From: Trebonia kvetii
GTDB taxonomy: Bacteria; Actinomycetota; Actinomycetes; Streptosporangiales; Streptosporangiaceae
Direction: 5' to 3'
DNA: 64,000 nucleotides
Assembly (NCBI RefSeq): GCF_007827045.1
Contig: NZ_RPFW01000003.1
Coordinates: 496,001-560,000, forward strand
This document shows positions 1 through 9,423 of the stretch, piece after piece; position 1 is the first letter of the stretch, and every line of letters starts with the position of its first letter. The notes under the pieces are model-generated. The model ran no database searches, had not been told where the DNA came from, and saw only the letters and a list, made by a program, of their open reading frames with translations. The position numbers and the translations under genes were made by a program.

Positions 1-2
1 GT

Positions 3-746
3 GAGGGCTACGAGGTCATCGCCGGCTCGTCCATCGTGGTGATCACGGCTGGCCTGCCGCGCAAGCCGGGCATGAGCCGGATGGACCTGATCGAGACCAA
101 CGCCAAGATCGTCCGCCAGGTGGTGGAGAACGTCGCCAGGCACGCGCCGCAGGCCGTGGTCATCGTCGTTTCCAACCCGCTCGACGAGATGACCGCGCTG
201 GCCGCCAAGGTCTCCGGCTTCCCGCCTGGCCGCGTGCTCGGCCAGGCGGGCATGCTGGACACGGCCCGCTTCTCCTTCTTCGTGGCGGAGAAGCTCGGGG
301 TGCCTGTCGGCTCGGTCAAGACGCTCACCCTCGGCTCGCACGGCGACACGATGGTCCCCGTCCCGTCGGCCTGCACCGTGGACGGCAAGCCGCTGTCTTC
401 GCTGCTTTCCGACGACGAGATCGAGCCGCTCGTCACCCGCACCCGCAATGGCGGCGGCGAGGTTGTCGCGCTGCTCAAGACCGGCTCGGCGTACTACGCA
501 CCGTCGGCCGCAGCGGCGCGGATGGCGAAGGCCGTAGCCGAGGACTCGGGCGCGGTCATGCCGGTCTGCGCATGGGTCAAAGGCGAGTACGGCATCAGCG
601 GCGTCTACCTGGGCGTCGAGGCGGAGATCGGCGCCGGCGGCGTGCGGCGGGTGGTCGAGCGCGACCTCACCGAGTCCGAGCTGACCGGCCTGCGCGAGGC
701 AGCCGAGGCGGTCCGCGCCAAGCAAGCGGACGTCGCCTCGCTCTAA
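3..746 (+). CDS. mdh: Malate dehydrogenase, 5' end missing
   Basis: An open frame runs from the window edge and encodes the last 247 or so residues of an LDH-like NAD-dependent malate dehydrogenase, which interconverts malate and oxaloacetate in the TCA cycle. The N-terminal dinucleotide-binding glycine motif lies outside the window. Visible family marks are VVSNPLDEMT and the substrate/catalytic motif LGSHGDTMVP, whose His is the proton acceptor in this family. The C-terminal region GISGVYLGVEAEIG also fits. The first internal ATG at 36 is not the true start because the frame is open and family-like upstream of it. LDH and MDH of this fold are close; the motif set favours the MDH3-type enzyme. 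Confidence 0.9.
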   Translation, partial: EGYEVIAGSSIVVITAGLPRKPGMSRMDLIETNAKIVRQVVENVARHAPQAVVIVVSNPLDEMTALAAKVSGFPPGRVLGQAGMLDTARFSFFVAEKLGVPVGSVKTLTLGSHGDTMVPVPSACTVDGKPLSSLLSDDEIEPLVTRTRNGGGEVVALLKTGSAYYAPSAAAARMAKAVAEDSGAVMPVCAWVKGEYGISGVYLGVEAEIGAGGVRRVVERDLTESELTGLREAAEAVRAKQADVASL

Positions 747-785
747 CCGCGGCGCAGCCCAGGCGACCTGAATTCCATGATCAAA

Positions 786-817
786 AGACAGCTGATCCGG
801 AACGGGTTCGGCTGTCT
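786..817 (+). terminator. Possible hairpin after mdh
   Basis: A 7-bp inverted repeat (agacagc ... gctgtct) lies 40 nt beyond the mdh stop, with a partly pairing interior. There is no T-tract, so termination is only suggested. Confidence 0.3.
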
Positions 818-963
818 CTCCCGGTTTGGACCATTTCTCCTTGGCGGGAAGCCGGGGAAGGGACGCACCCGGGACCCGGCACGGCCGGCGCCCGGCTAGG
901 GTTGGCCAGTAGGCGGCCGCATCGCGGCCGCGAGGGGAACGCCAGCGACGAGGGGATGTGGTT

Positions 964-1446
964 ATGCCCGACTCCAGGAAGCATGAGTCCCAGGACCTCG
1001 GGGACTACGAGGTTCTCGACGGCAGCGACACCCTGGACGGCAACCCGGGCGACGATCCGCTCGACCGGGGGGTCGCCGTGCCTGACCGGTGGACCGCGGC
1101 CATGCGGTACGCGCTGAACGGCGAGGAGGACTCCGAGTCGCTCGACGAGCTGCTCGCCGAGGAGGAGCCCGACCTCGACGACGACGCGGACGACGACGAC
1201 TGGGACGAGAACGCGACCGACCGGGACGTGCTCCGCTTCGAGCGGGACTACGACGCCGACCCGCGGGCCGGGCGGCTGGTGACCGGGGACGAGGACACCG
1301 ACGACCCCGAGGACACGCTTCGCGATACCGAGGCTGAGCTTGTCGCGCGCGACACCGGGATCGACGGCGGCGGGGCGAGCGCCGAGGAGGCGGCGGTGCA
1401 CCTCATCGGCGACCCGGACGACGAGAACGACGACGACGAGCAGTAG
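964..1446 (+). CDS. Acidic DUF5709-family protein
   Basis: A 160-residue, very Asp/Glu-rich protein with no membrane segment or signal peptide. The order of a degenerate repeat (LDGSDTLDGNPGDDPLDRG), a central acidic stretch and a C-terminal SAEEAAVHLIGD motif matches the DUF5709 family of actinobacterial proteins, whose function is unknown. A GTG at 958 is also in frame, but the Shine-Dalgarno GAGGGG at 950-955 sits 8 nt from the ATG at 964 and only 2 nt from the GTG, so 964 is preferred. It stands alone between mdh and the convergent galK. Confidence 0.8.
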   Translation: MPDSRKHESQDLGDYEVLDGSDTLDGNPGDDPLDRGVAVPDRWTAAMRYALNGEEDSESLDELLAEEEPDLDDDADDDDWDENATDRDVLRFERDYDADPRAGRLVTGDEDTDDPEDTLRDTEAELVARDTGIDGGGASAEEAAVHLIGDPDDENDDDEQ

Positions 1447-1479
1447 GCCCGTGCCCCGGTCCTGCCGAGCCCGCCTGGC

Positions 1480-2610
1480 TCAGGAGAGCCTGCGGCCGGC
1501 CGGGGACGGCACCGCGTCGAGGAACTCGGGCGGGAGCCAGCCGCGGCTGAGGTAGGTCTCGGTAAGCACGGCGCGTATCTCGCCCTCGCGATCGGCCGGG
1601 ACGAGTGCGAGCACCGAGCCGCCGAAGCCGCCGCCGATCATCTTCGCGCCGTATCCGCCGGCCGCGATGGCGGCCTCCACGGTGACGTCGGCCTCCCGCC
1701 AGGAGACCTCGAAGTCGTCGCGGAGCGAGGCGTGCCCCTCGGTGAGCAGCGATCCGATAGCACGCCACGTTTCATCCCCGGACCGTCCGTCTCCGGTGTC
1801 CTGGAGCGCCCCGGCGATCGCCATGGCCCGCGCGCCGTCGGTGACCACGTGCCGCGCCCGCCGCCGCAGCACGGGATCGGCGAGCCGCCCCGCGAGGGCC
1901 GCGTCCGGGTCGGTCCGCGCCAGCGGCCCGAGCGACGGCACCCCGAGGGCCAGGGCGGCCGCCTCGCACTCGGCGCGGCGCGCCGCGTACTCGCCAGACA
2001 CCAGGGCGTGCGTGACCCGGGTGTCGATCACCAGGATAGAAATCCCTGCCGCGGCGGGCCGCAGCGGCACCTGGGTGGTCTCAAGGGTCTGGCAGTCAAG
2101 GAGCATCGCGTGCCCCTGCTGGCAGAGCAGGGCGGCGGACTGGTCGATGATGCCGGTGGGCGCGCCGACGAACTCGTTCTCCGCCTGCTTGGCGAGCGCG
2201 GCGAGCGCGGTCCTCGGCACCGAGATCCCGGACAGCGAGCACAGCGCGAGTGCCACCGCGCACTCGAGCGCCGCGGACGACGACACGCCGGCGCCCGCCG
2301 GCAGGTTCGAGTCGACGTCGACGGACGCGCCGCGCACGGCGAGGCCGGCGGCGCCGAGCGCCCAGGCGACGCCCGCCGGGTAGGCGGCCCAGCCGGTCAC
2401 CGACCCGGGCGCGAGCGAGCCAGGGTTCACGGTCACCGTCTCGTCTGGCACCTGCTTGGAGCGCAGCACGAGCAGCCCGTCGTCGCGCGCCGTGGCGGTC
2501 GCGGTCACCCCCTGGGCGAGCGCGAAGGGGAGCACGAACCCCTCGTTGTAGTCGGTGTGCTCACCCATCAGGTTGGCCCGCCCTGGCGCGAACCAGACTT
2601 GAGTCTCCAC
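1480..2610 (-). CDS. galK: Galactokinase
   Basis: A 376-residue GHMP kinase that phosphorylates galactose to galactose-1-phosphate with ATP, the first Leloir-pathway step. The galactokinase signature GRANLMGEHTDYNEG starts at residue 10, the phosphate-binding LPAGAGVSSSAAL is at 103-115, and a C-terminal GGGFGGSVLAL motif completes the GHMP set. Length is normal. The start is a GTG at 2608-2610 with no Shine-Dalgarno. A TAGCGT hexamer on the minus strand (2625-2620) lies 9 nt upstream, so the message is probably leaderless. galT and galE are not in the window. The gene is divergent from the CBS-domain gene. Confidence 0.95.
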   Translation of the reverse strand: METQVWFAPGRANLMGEHTDYNEGFVLPFALAQGVTATATARDDGLLVLRSKQVPDETVTVNPGSLAPGSVTGWAAYPAGVAWALGAAGLAVRGASVDVDSNLPAGAGVSSSAALECAVALALCSLSGISVPRTALAALAKQAENEFVGAPTGIIDQSAALLCQQGHAMLLDCQTLETTQVPLRPAAAGISILVIDTRVTHALVSGEYAARRAECEAAALALGVPSLGPLARTDPDAALAGRLADPVLRRRARHVVTDGARAMAIAGALQDTGDGRSGDETWRAIGSLLTEGHASLRDDFEVSWREADVTVEAAIAAGGYGAKMIGGGFGGSVLALVPADREGEIRAVLTETYLSRGWLPPEFLDAVPSPAGRRLS

Positions 2611-2619
2611 GGGACGGAT

Positions 2620-2638
2620 ACGCTACCGGTTCTAGACT
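2620..2638. promoter_or_regulatory. Divergent -10 elements, galK / CNNM gene
   Basis: Minus-strand TAGCGT (2625-2620) lies 9 nt before the galK GTG. Plus-strand TAGACT (2633-2638) lies 46 nt before the CNNM-family start. No good -35 is obvious for either. Confidence 0.4.
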
Positions 2639-2683
2639 TGCCGGAGAACCTGGACAACGGGGGCTACCCCCGGGAGAGAACTC

Positions 2684-4024
2684 GTGAAAGTCGTCCTGGA
2701 CATCGTCATCGTCCTTGTCATCGTGTCCATCGGCGGCTTCTTCGCCTCCGCCGAGATGGCGCTTGTCTCGCTGCGCGAGGGGCAGGTGCGGTCCCTGGGG
2801 CGGCGCGGCAGGCGGGGCGCCAAGGCTGCGAAGCTCGCCTCCGACCCCAACCGGTTCCTCGCGTCCGTGCAGATCGGGACCACCCTCGCCACGCTGGTGA
2901 CTGGTGCGTACGGGGCCGAGACGCTGGCGGGCCTGCTGAGTAGCTGGCTGACCAGCCAGGGCATGTCGCACGACGTGGCGAGCCCGCTCGCGTTCGCGAT
3001 CGTGACAGCCTGCGTGACCTTCCTCACGCTGGTGTTCGGCGAACTGGCGCCGAAGCGCCTGGCGCTGCAGCGCACCATGCCGATCGCGCTGTTCGCCGCG
3101 CCGACGCTCGATGTGATCTCCCGCCTGGCCCGCCCCGTGGTGTGGCTGCTGTCCGTCTCCGTCAACGTGACCGTCAGGCTGCTCGGCGGCGACCCGCGGC
3201 AGGGGCGCCAGGCGATGACCGAGCAGGAGGTCAAGGAGCTTGTCGCGGGCACGCAGACGCTGAGCGCCGACGAGCGGCGCATCGTGGGCGAGGTGTTCGA
3301 CGCGGGGAAGCGGCGGATCCGCGAGGTGCTGCTGCCGCGGACGGAGGTCGAGTTCCTCGCGGCGGGCACCACCGTCGGCGAGGCGGCGGGCATCGCCGCC
3401 AGCGTCCCGTACTCGCGTCTCCCGGTGTACCTGGGCTCCTACGACAACGTTGTCGGCTTCGTCCACATCAGGGACCTGCTCGGCCCCGATGCCCCGCCGC
3501 GCACGGCGCTCGTCGACGACGTGGTGCGGCCGGTCAAGTTCCTGCCGATCAGCAAGACCGTGCTGTCTGCCCTCTCGGAGATGCGGCGGGAACGCGCGCA
3601 CCTCGCGATCGTGGCCGACGAGTACGGCGGCACCGCCGGCATCGTCACCCTCGAGGACCTCGTCGAGGAGCTGATCGGCGACATCAGGGACGAGTACGAT
3701 CACGGCGAGGCGACCGCGACCAAGCTGCCGCAGGGCGAGGTCGACGTGGACGGCCTGCTCAACCTGGACGAGTTCGCCGAGCAGACGACCATCAGGCTCC
3801 CCGAGGGCCCCTACGAGACGGTCGCCGGCTATGTGCTCGCCGCCCTCGGCGAACTGCCCGCGCCCGGCGCCACGGTGCAGATTCCCGGCTACACGATCGC
3901 GGTGACCGAGATGGACGGCCGCCGCATCGCCCGGCTGCGGGTGACGCCGGTCCCCGAGCCGACGGCCGAGGAGGCTAAGCCTGACCTGGCAGGAGACAGC
4001 CCGGCCGGCACCGCGGCCGACTAG
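2684..4024 (+). CDS. CNNM/DUF21 - CBS - CorC_HlyC membrane protein
   Basis: A 446-residue protein of the HlyC/CorC family, members of which are linked to Mg2+/Co2+ transport or tolerance. An N-terminal membrane domain of about 190 residues (first helix in VVLDIVIVLVIVSIGGFFASAEMAL, conserved SAEMALVSLR) is followed by two CBS motifs (about 210-330, with LPVYLGSYDNVVGFVHIRDLL and AIVADEYGGTAGIVTLEDLV segments) and a C-terminal CorC_HlyC domain (about 345-425). The start is a GTG at 2684 after GGGAG. The leader contains a GGGGG-CTA-CCCCC hairpin-forming stretch just before the Shine-Dalgarno. The ion specificity cannot be told from sequence. Confidence 0.9.
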   Translation: MKVVLDIVIVLVIVSIGGFFASAEMALVSLREGQVRSLGRRGRRGAKAAKLASDPNRFLASVQIGTTLATLVTGAYGAETLAGLLSSWLTSQGMSHDVASPLAFAIVTACVTFLTLVFGELAPKRLALQRTMPIALFAAPTLDVISRLARPVVWLLSVSVNVTVRLLGGDPRQGRQAMTEQEVKELVAGTQTLSADERRIVGEVFDAGKRRIREVLLPRTEVEFLAAGTTVGEAAGIAASVPYSRLPVYLGSYDNVVGFVHIRDLLGPDAPPRTALVDDVVRPVKFLPISKTVLSALSEMRRERAHLAIVADEYGGTAGIVTLEDLVEELIGDIRDEYDHGEATATKLPQGEVDVDGLLNLDEFAEQTTIRLPEGPYETVAGYVLAALGELPAPGATVQIPGYTIAVTEMDGRRIARLRVTPVPEPTAEEAKPDLAGDSPAGTAAD

Positions 4025-4169
4025 CCGCGGCCGGGATTCGGCGCGGACCCCGTGCCGTCGCGGGCGCCGCGCACCGCGCCGGGCACGGCCGCTGCCGGCC
4101 TGCTGATCCCCCTCTGCCGAGGCTGTTCGACGGGTTATAACGATTCAGTTTCGCGTTACCTGACCCCCA

Positions 4170-4231
4170 TTGACACTTTTCCGGCCCAAGCGAAAACTAC
4201 AGGAAAGTTGAAACGTTCCAGAAGCTGGAAC
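4170..4231 (+). promoter_or_regulatory. Rhamnose operon promoter and LacI-type operator
   Basis: TTGACA at 4170-4175 is followed at 17-18 nt by a weak -10 (AAAACT/AAACTA). Just downstream, TTGAAACGTTCCA (4208-4220) overlaps a perfect inverted repeat GTTCCAG-AAG-CTGGAAC (4215-4231). The 13-mer recurs with one mismatch (TTGACACGTTCCA, 14768-14780) upstream of the LacI-family gene that closes the locus. Binding by that regulator is inferred. Confidence 0.6.
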
Positions 4232-4255
4232 CTGCCGCACGTGGAGGTGCGCTCG

Positions 4256-5833
4256 TTGGACGCTGCGGGAAGCGAACCCACGCCTGGGAGCGGCGAGGGA
4301 CCGGTGATCCTCGAGCTCCAGCACGCCGCCAAGTCCTTCGGAGCGGTGCGCGCCCTGATCGACGGATCGGTCCAGTTGCGCGCGGGTGAGGTGCACGCCC
4401 TGCTCGGCGAGAACGGCGCGGGCAAGTCGACCCTGGTGAAGATCCTCGCCGGGGTGCACCAGCCGGACACCGGCACGCTGACCGTGAACGGCAAGGAGGT
4501 CACACTGCACGGCCCGGCCGCCGCGCGGGCGGCGGGCATCGCGGTGATCTACCAGGAGCCGACCCTGTTCCCCGACCTCACGGTCGCCGAGAACATGTTC
4601 ATCGGCCGCCAGCCGCTGCGCTCTGCCTCCTGGATTAAGGGGGGCCGGCGGATCGACAGGCGCGCGATGCAGGTCGAGGCCGCCGTCACCTTCAAGCGCC
4701 TCGGCGTGCCGCTCGACCCGGCCCGGCTCGCCCGCGGCCTGTCCATCGCCGACCAGCAGGTGGTTGAGATCGGCAAGGCCCTGTCGCTCGACGCCCAGGT
4801 CATCGTCATGGACGAGCCGACCGCCGCGCTGTCCGCCGCCGAGGTGGACCGGCTGTTCGAGGTGGTGCGCACGCTCAAGGCGCAGGGCACCGCGGTGCTG
4901 TTCATCTCGCACCGCCTCGAGGAAGTCTTCGCGATCTGCCAGCGGGCCACCGTGATGCGCGACGGCAGGCACGTGCTCACCAGCGATCTCGCCGGGCTGA
5001 CCGCCAAGGACCTGGTCCGGGCGATGGTCGGCAGGGATCTCGCCGACCGCCCGTCGGAGGCGGGGGCCGGCACGCCGGGCGAGCCGGTGCTCACCGTCAG
5101 CAGGCTGACCCGCGAGGGCGTCTTCACCGACATCTCGCTGACCGTGCGGGCCGGGGAGATCGTCGCGCTGGCCGGCCTGGTCGGTTCTGGCCGCAGCGAG
5201 GTGGCGCGCGCCGTCTTCGGCATCGACCGCTACGACGCGGGCGAGGTCACGGTGGGCGGGCAGCGGCTGCGCCGCGCCGCGCCGACGGCCGCGATGGCCG
5301 CGGGCATCGGGTTCGTCCCTGAGGACCGCAGGCAGCAGGGCCTGGTCATGGACATGTCGGTGCAGCAGAACGTGGCGCTCGCCTCGCTAGGCAGGCTGCG
5401 CAAGGGCGGCCTGATCCGCTCCTCGGCCGAGCGCGCGATGGCCGCCGACTGGGCGGCCAGGCTCAAGATCAAGTACGGCCGTCTCGCCGACCCGGTGGCC
5501 ACGCTGTCCGGCGGCAACCAGCAGAAGGTCGTGCTCGCGAAGTGGCTCGGCCGGCGGCCGAGCGTGCTGATCGTCGACGAGCCGACCAGGGGCATCGACG
5601 TGGGAACCAAGGCCGAGGTCCATCACCTGCTCACCGAGCTGGCGAGAAGCGGCGTGGGAGTGCTGATGATCTCCTCCGAGCTTCCTGAGGTGCTCGGGGT
5701 GAGCGACCGCATCCTGGTGATGCGAGAGGGAGAGCTGGTGGCTGAGTTCAGCCACGCGGACGCCTCCGAGGAGGCCATCATGTCGGCGGCGATGGGCCAG
5801 CATGAGGCGGCAGGACGCGAGGGAGCACAGTGA
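4256..5833 (+). CDS. rhaT: Rhamnose ABC importer, duplicated ATPase
   Basis: A 525-residue ATPase with two ABC domains, the form used by ribose/rhamnose-type (CUT2) sugar importers; it energises uptake at the inner face of the membrane. The first domain has Walker A GENGAGKST and Walker B VIVMDEPTAAL. The second has the degenerate Walker A GLVGSGRSEV and a clear signature LSGGNQQKV followed by VLIVDEPTRGID. In-frame GTG codons occur at 4241 and 4247, but GGAGG at 4243-4247 sits 8 nt from TTG 4256, which I take as the start. It is first in the rhamnose operon and overlaps the next gene. The rhamnose assignment rests on the neighbours. Confidence 0.88.
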   Translation: MDAAGSEPTPGSGEGPVILELQHAAKSFGAVRALIDGSVQLRAGEVHALLGENGAGKSTLVKILAGVHQPDTGTLTVNGKEVTLHGPAAARAAGIAVIYQEPTLFPDLTVAENMFIGRQPLRSASWIKGGRRIDRRAMQVEAAVTFKRLGVPLDPARLARGLSIADQQVVEIGKALSLDAQVIVMDEPTAALSAAEVDRLFEVVRTLKAQGTAVLFISHRLEEVFAICQRATVMRDGRHVLTSDLAGLTAKDLVRAMVGRDLADRPSEAGAGTPGEPVLTVSRLTREGVFTDISLTVRAGEIVALAGLVGSGRSEVARAVFGIDRYDAGEVTVGGQRLRRAAPTAAMAAGIGFVPEDRRQQGLVMDMSVQQNVALASLGRLRKGGLIRSSAERAMAADWAARLKIKYGRLADPVATLSGGNQQKVVLAKWLGRRPSVLIVDEPTRGIDVGTKAEVHHLLTELARSGVGVLMISSELPEVLGVSDRILVMREGELVAEFSHADASEEAIMSAAMGQHEAAGREGAQ

Positions 5834-6891
5834 GAACAGCGCTACTCCCCGGCCGCCCGGCGCGTCCGGAACAGGGCGCGGCCGATCGCGGCCGCAGGCC
5901 AGGCGAACTGGCCGAGCGGGTGTTCCGTATCCGCGAGTCCGGCATCCTGGTCGTGCTGATCGTGTTCGTCGGCGTCACCACGGCCGTGCAGCCCCGCTTC
6001 CTCAACCTGTCGAACATCCAGTTCGTCCTCATCGACACGGCCACCTTCGCGCTGCTCGCGCTCGGCGAGACGATGGTGGTGATCAGCAGGAACGTCGACC
6101 TCTCGATCGGCTCGGTGGTCGGGCTCTCCGCCTACCTGTCGACGCAGCTGTTCGCGCAGCATCAGGGGATCAGCATCGTGGTGGTGTTCCTCGCCGGCCT
6201 TGGCATCGGCCTGGCCTGCGGGCTCGCCAACGGGATCATGGTCGCCGCCGGCCGGGTGCCGAGCCTGGTGGTGACGCTGGCCACCCTGTACATCATTCGC
6301 GGCATCGACATTCTCATCGTCGGCGGCAACGAGGTGACCGCGGCCTCACTGCCCAACGCCTTCCTTGACATACCGAAGGACACCATCGCCGGCATCCCCA
6401 CGCTGGCCATCGCCGTCGCCGTGGTCGTCGCCATCGGCTGGTACTACCTGCGGACCTTCCGCTCCGGGCGTGACCTCTACGCGATCGGCTCCAACCCGGA
6501 GGCGGCCCGGCTGGCCGGCATCCCCGTCGGCCGGCGGGTCTTCACCGCCTTCGCGGTAAGCGGCGCCATCGCCGGCGTCGCCGGCGTGCTGTGGGGCGCG
6601 CAGTACGGCACGATCAACTCCACCGCGGGCACCGGCTACGAGCTTCAGGTGGTCTCCGCCGTGGTGGTCGGCGGCGTCGCGATCTTCGGCGGCAGCGGCA
6701 GCGTTGTCGGCGCGGCGCTCGGCGCGCTGCTGCTGTCCACGATCAGCTCGGCGCTGTACGTCCTTGGCATCTCACCGTTCTGGGACCAGGCGATCTGGGG
6801 CGCGCTGCTGCTGCTCGCGATCGCACTCGACCAGACCATCACCGAGCGCCTCACCAGCGCCCTGCGGCTGCGGAGGACCCGCCATGAGTAA
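5830..6891 (+). CDS. rhaP: Rhamnose ABC importer, permease 1
   Basis: A 353-residue BPD_transp_2 permease with about ten hydrophobic helices beginning near residue 38 (GILVVLIVFVGVTTA). The family motif with GETMVVISRNVDLSIGS is near residue 78 and the conserved AIGSNPEAARLAGIPV loop follows. It forms half of the membrane channel of the CUT2-type sugar importer. The GTG start overlaps the stop of the ATPase gene (GTGA), which implies translational coupling. The N-terminal 35 residues are charged and cytoplasmic, longer than usual. Confidence 0.88.
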   Translation: MRTALLPGRPARPEQGAADRGRRPGELAERVFRIRESGILVVLIVFVGVTTAVQPRFLNLSNIQFVLIDTATFALLALGETMVVISRNVDLSIGSVVGLSAYLSTQLFAQHQGISIVVVFLAGLGIGLACGLANGIMVAAGRVPSLVVTLATLYIIRGIDILIVGGNEVTAASLPNAFLDIPKDTIAGIPTLAIAVAVVVAIGWYYLRTFRSGRDLYAIGSNPEAARLAGIPVGRRVFTAFAVSGAIAGVAGVLWGAQYGTINSTAGTGYELQVVSAVVVGGVAIFGGSGSVVGAALGALLLSTISSALYVLGISPFWDQAIWGALLLLAIALDQTITERLTSALRLRRTRHE

Positions 6892-7924
6892 CCTCGCGGA
6901 ACGGCTGCGGCCCGCGCTCCGCTGGGAGTCCGGACTCGCCGTCGTCGTGGTGCTGATCGCCATCATCGGCTCGTCTGCCTCGCCGAACTTCCTGACCGGG
7001 AACAACCTGTTCAACCTCGGCCTGACCAACGGCGAGGTCGCGATCATGACGCTGCCGATGACGCTGATCATCATCAGCGGCGAGATCGACCTGTCGGTGG
7101 CATCGATCCTCGGCATGTCAAGCGCGCTGCTCGGCTACCTGTGGTCGAAGGGCTGGCCGATGCCGGCCGTCTTCGTCGCGGTCGCCGTCGTCGGCGTGGC
7201 GGCGGGGGCGTTCAACGGGCTGCTCGTCACCCGCCTGCGGCTGCCGAGCCTGGCCGTGACCATCGGCACGCTCGCGCTGTACCGGGGGGTCGCGACCATC
7301 TTGCTCGGCCCCAACACGGTGTCGAACTTCCCGGCTGCCTACACCAACCTCGGCATCAACGCGGTGCCGTTCACCGGCAACGACATGACCTGGTCGACGC
7401 TCATCTTCATCGTCGGCGCCATCATCTTCGGCGTCGTGCTGCACGCCACGCCGTTCGGCAGGTCCATCTACGCGATGGGCGCGAGCGCGGAGGCGGCGCA
7501 GTTCGCCGGGATCAGGGTGAAGCGGATCAAGACCATCCTCTACATGGTCTCCGGCCTGGTCTGCGCGCTGGCCGGCGTGCTCTGGACGTTCCGGCTGAGC
7601 ACGGCGGTGCAGAACAACGGCATCGGCATGGAGCTCAACGTCGTCGCCATCGTCCTGCTTGCCGGGGTGTCGATCTTCGGCGGCAAGGGCTCGATGATCG
7701 GCGTCGTGCTCGCGGTGCTCGCCTTCGCGGGCATCCAGAACGCCCTGCTGCTCACCAACTTCAACCAGGAGGCGACCGGCATCGTCACCGGCGTGCTGCT
7801 GCTCGCAAGCGTTTTCCTGCCGAACGCCGGCCGATGGCTCCGCGGCCTGCGCACTCCAGGCGCCCGGACCTCGGTGCCGCCACCTGTCCTGACCACTGGT
7901 CAGGCAACTCCACCCGCCGCCTGA
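6884..7924 (+). CDS. rhaQ: Rhamnose ABC importer, permease 2
   Basis: A 346-residue BPD_transp_2 permease, paralogous to the preceding one, with the motif TLIIISGEIDLSVASILG near residue 63 and AMGASAEAAQFAGIRV in the conserved loop. The ATG at 6884 overlaps the end of the previous gene by 8 nt; upstream in-frame sequence is only the shadow of that gene. Two different permeases with one double ATPase and one binding protein is the arrangement of the rhizobial RhaSTPQ rhamnose importer. Confidence 0.88.
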   Translation: MSNLAERLRPALRWESGLAVVVVLIAIIGSSASPNFLTGNNLFNLGLTNGEVAIMTLPMTLIIISGEIDLSVASILGMSSALLGYLWSKGWPMPAVFVAVAVVGVAAGAFNGLLVTRLRLPSLAVTIGTLALYRGVATILLGPNTVSNFPAAYTNLGINAVPFTGNDMTWSTLIFIVGAIIFGVVLHATPFGRSIYAMGASAEAAQFAGIRVKRIKTILYMVSGLVCALAGVLWTFRLSTAVQNNGIGMELNVVAIVLLAGVSIFGGKGSMIGVVLAVLAFAGIQNALLLTNFNQEATGIVTGVLLLASVFLPNAGRWLRGLRTPGARTSVPPPVLTTGQATPPAA

Positions 7925-8026
7925 CCGCTAGGGCGGGCGCCCCACAGCCCGCCAGGTCACACGGTCAGCCAACCCCAAATCGACTACTGGAAGCTCTGCA
8001 GCACCGAATTGAAAGGATACAAGGAA

Positions 8027-9157
8027 ATGCACCTCAGACGGGCAACGTGGCTCGCTCTCGCACTCCCGGTCGCGACCACGGTCGCGCTATCCGCTTGCAG
8101 TTCAAGCTCATCGACCACCTCGACCGCACCAAGCTCTTCCGCTCCTGCCGCCTCGTCCTCGTCGGCCGCGGCGAGCACCAGCGCGAGCGCTCCGGCGGGC
8201 GGCTCATCAAGCGCCGCCGCGACCGGCGGCCTCAAGACGGGCCTCAAGGTCTTCGTGATCCCGAAAAACCTCGGGAACTCGTACTTCACCACCGCGGACA
8301 GCGCCAACTCGGGCGGCGCGATCGCCGCGCTGCAGACGCTCAGCGAGACCGGCTCCGAGACCAGCGGCACGAGCGCCACCCCGGCCTCGCAGATCCCGGC
8401 CATCCAGGCCGCGATCTCCAAGGGCGCCAACGCGCTCATCGTGTCCGCCACCGACCCGACCGCGCTGTGCCCGACGCTGAAGTCGGCCATGAGCCGGGGC
8501 ATCACCGTCGTCACCTACGACTCCGACGCCCCGACCTGCCGGTCCATGTTCATCAACCAGGCGTCCACCGCGCAGATCGGCACCAGCGAGGTTGACGTGC
8601 TCGCCAAGGAGATCGGCGAGACCGGGCAGATCGCCATCGTGTCGGCGGCGGCCAGCGCCACCAACCAGAACGCCTGGATCGGGTACATGAAGACGGAGCT
8701 CAAGAAGTACCCGAAGATGCAGCTCGTCTCCACGGTCTACGGCAATGACGACCCCACCACCGCCACCCAGGTCACCCAGGGCCTGCTGCAGCAGTACCCG
8801 AACCTGAAGGGCATCATCTCGCCGACCACGGTCGGCATCGGCGCCGCCGCCGCCGTGCTCGACACCGCGAAGTACCGCGGCAAGATCGCGCTCACCGGCC
8901 TCGGCACCCCGGACGAGATGAAGAAGTACGTCGCGGACGGCACGGTTAAGCAGTTCGAGCTGTGGAACCCGGCCGACCTCGGTTACCTCGCCGCCTACGC
9001 CGCGGTCGAGTTGGCCTCCGGCAAGATCAAGGGCAACTCCGGCGACCAGTTCAGCGCCGGCAAGCTCGGCAGCTACACCGTCGGCGCGGGCAACACCGTG
9101 CTGCTCGGCCCGCCCTTCGTCTTCGACTCCTCCAACATCGCCAAGTTCAACTTCTAG
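8027..9157 (+). CDS. rhaS: Rhamnose-binding lipoprotein
   Basis: A 376-residue periplasmic-binding-protein-like lipoprotein that would deliver sugar to the two permeases. A lipoprotein signal peptide ends in LSAC, with the lipidated Cys at residue 24. A Ser/Ala/Thr-rich linker (about 25-68) is followed by a type I sugar-binding fold (LKVFVIPKNLGNSYF, NALIVSATDPTAL, GITVVTYDSDAP). ATG 8027 has AAAGGA 9 nt upstream; the in-frame TTG at 8009 is less likely. A strong hairpin follows the gene, which often sets higher expression of the binding protein. Confidence 0.9.
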   Translation: MHLRRATWLALALPVATTVALSACSSSSSTTSTAPSSSAPAASSSSAAASTSASAPAGGSSSAAATGGLKTGLKVFVIPKNLGNSYFTTADSANSGGAIAALQTLSETGSETSGTSATPASQIPAIQAAISKGANALIVSATDPTALCPTLKSAMSRGITVVTYDSDAPTCRSMFINQASTAQIGTSEVDVLAKEIGETGQIAIVSAAASATNQNAWIGYMKTELKKYPKMQLVSTVYGNDDPTTATQVTQGLLQQYPNLKGIISPTTVGIGAAAAVLDTAKYRGKIALTGLGTPDEMKKYVADGTVKQFELWNPADLGYLAAYAAVELASGKIKGNSGDQFSAGKLGSYTVGAGNTVLLGPPFVFDSSNIAKFNF

Positions 9158-9200
9158 CCCCAAGGCAAAGTCCAATCCCATCCACAACGATTGCGGCTGA

Positions 9201-9232
9201 CCCCGCCCGGCCGATGACCCGGCCGGGCGGGG
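9201..9232 (+). terminator. Strong hairpin after the binding-protein gene
   Basis: Perfect 13-bp GC stem (ccccgcccggccg / cggccgggcgggg) with a 6-nt loop and no T-tract. It may stabilise the rhaS message or act as a partial terminator before the enzyme genes. The rest of the 9158-9423 gap shows no gene. Confidence 0.55.
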
Positions 9233-9423
9233 CAAGCCCGGAAGCCGCGGCGGCCGCACCAGCGAAACCACCGCAGCCTCACCAGCCTCACAGCCCGCAT
9301 CCGTGCCAGCCCTGGAGCACACCGGGCCAGATCGAATTGGCCCTGTGTGCCACAAGACCAGAATCACCGTGGCTCGCTGGACCCACCAGCCACCCGCGCA
9401 TCAGAACAGGAGGCGGTACCCGC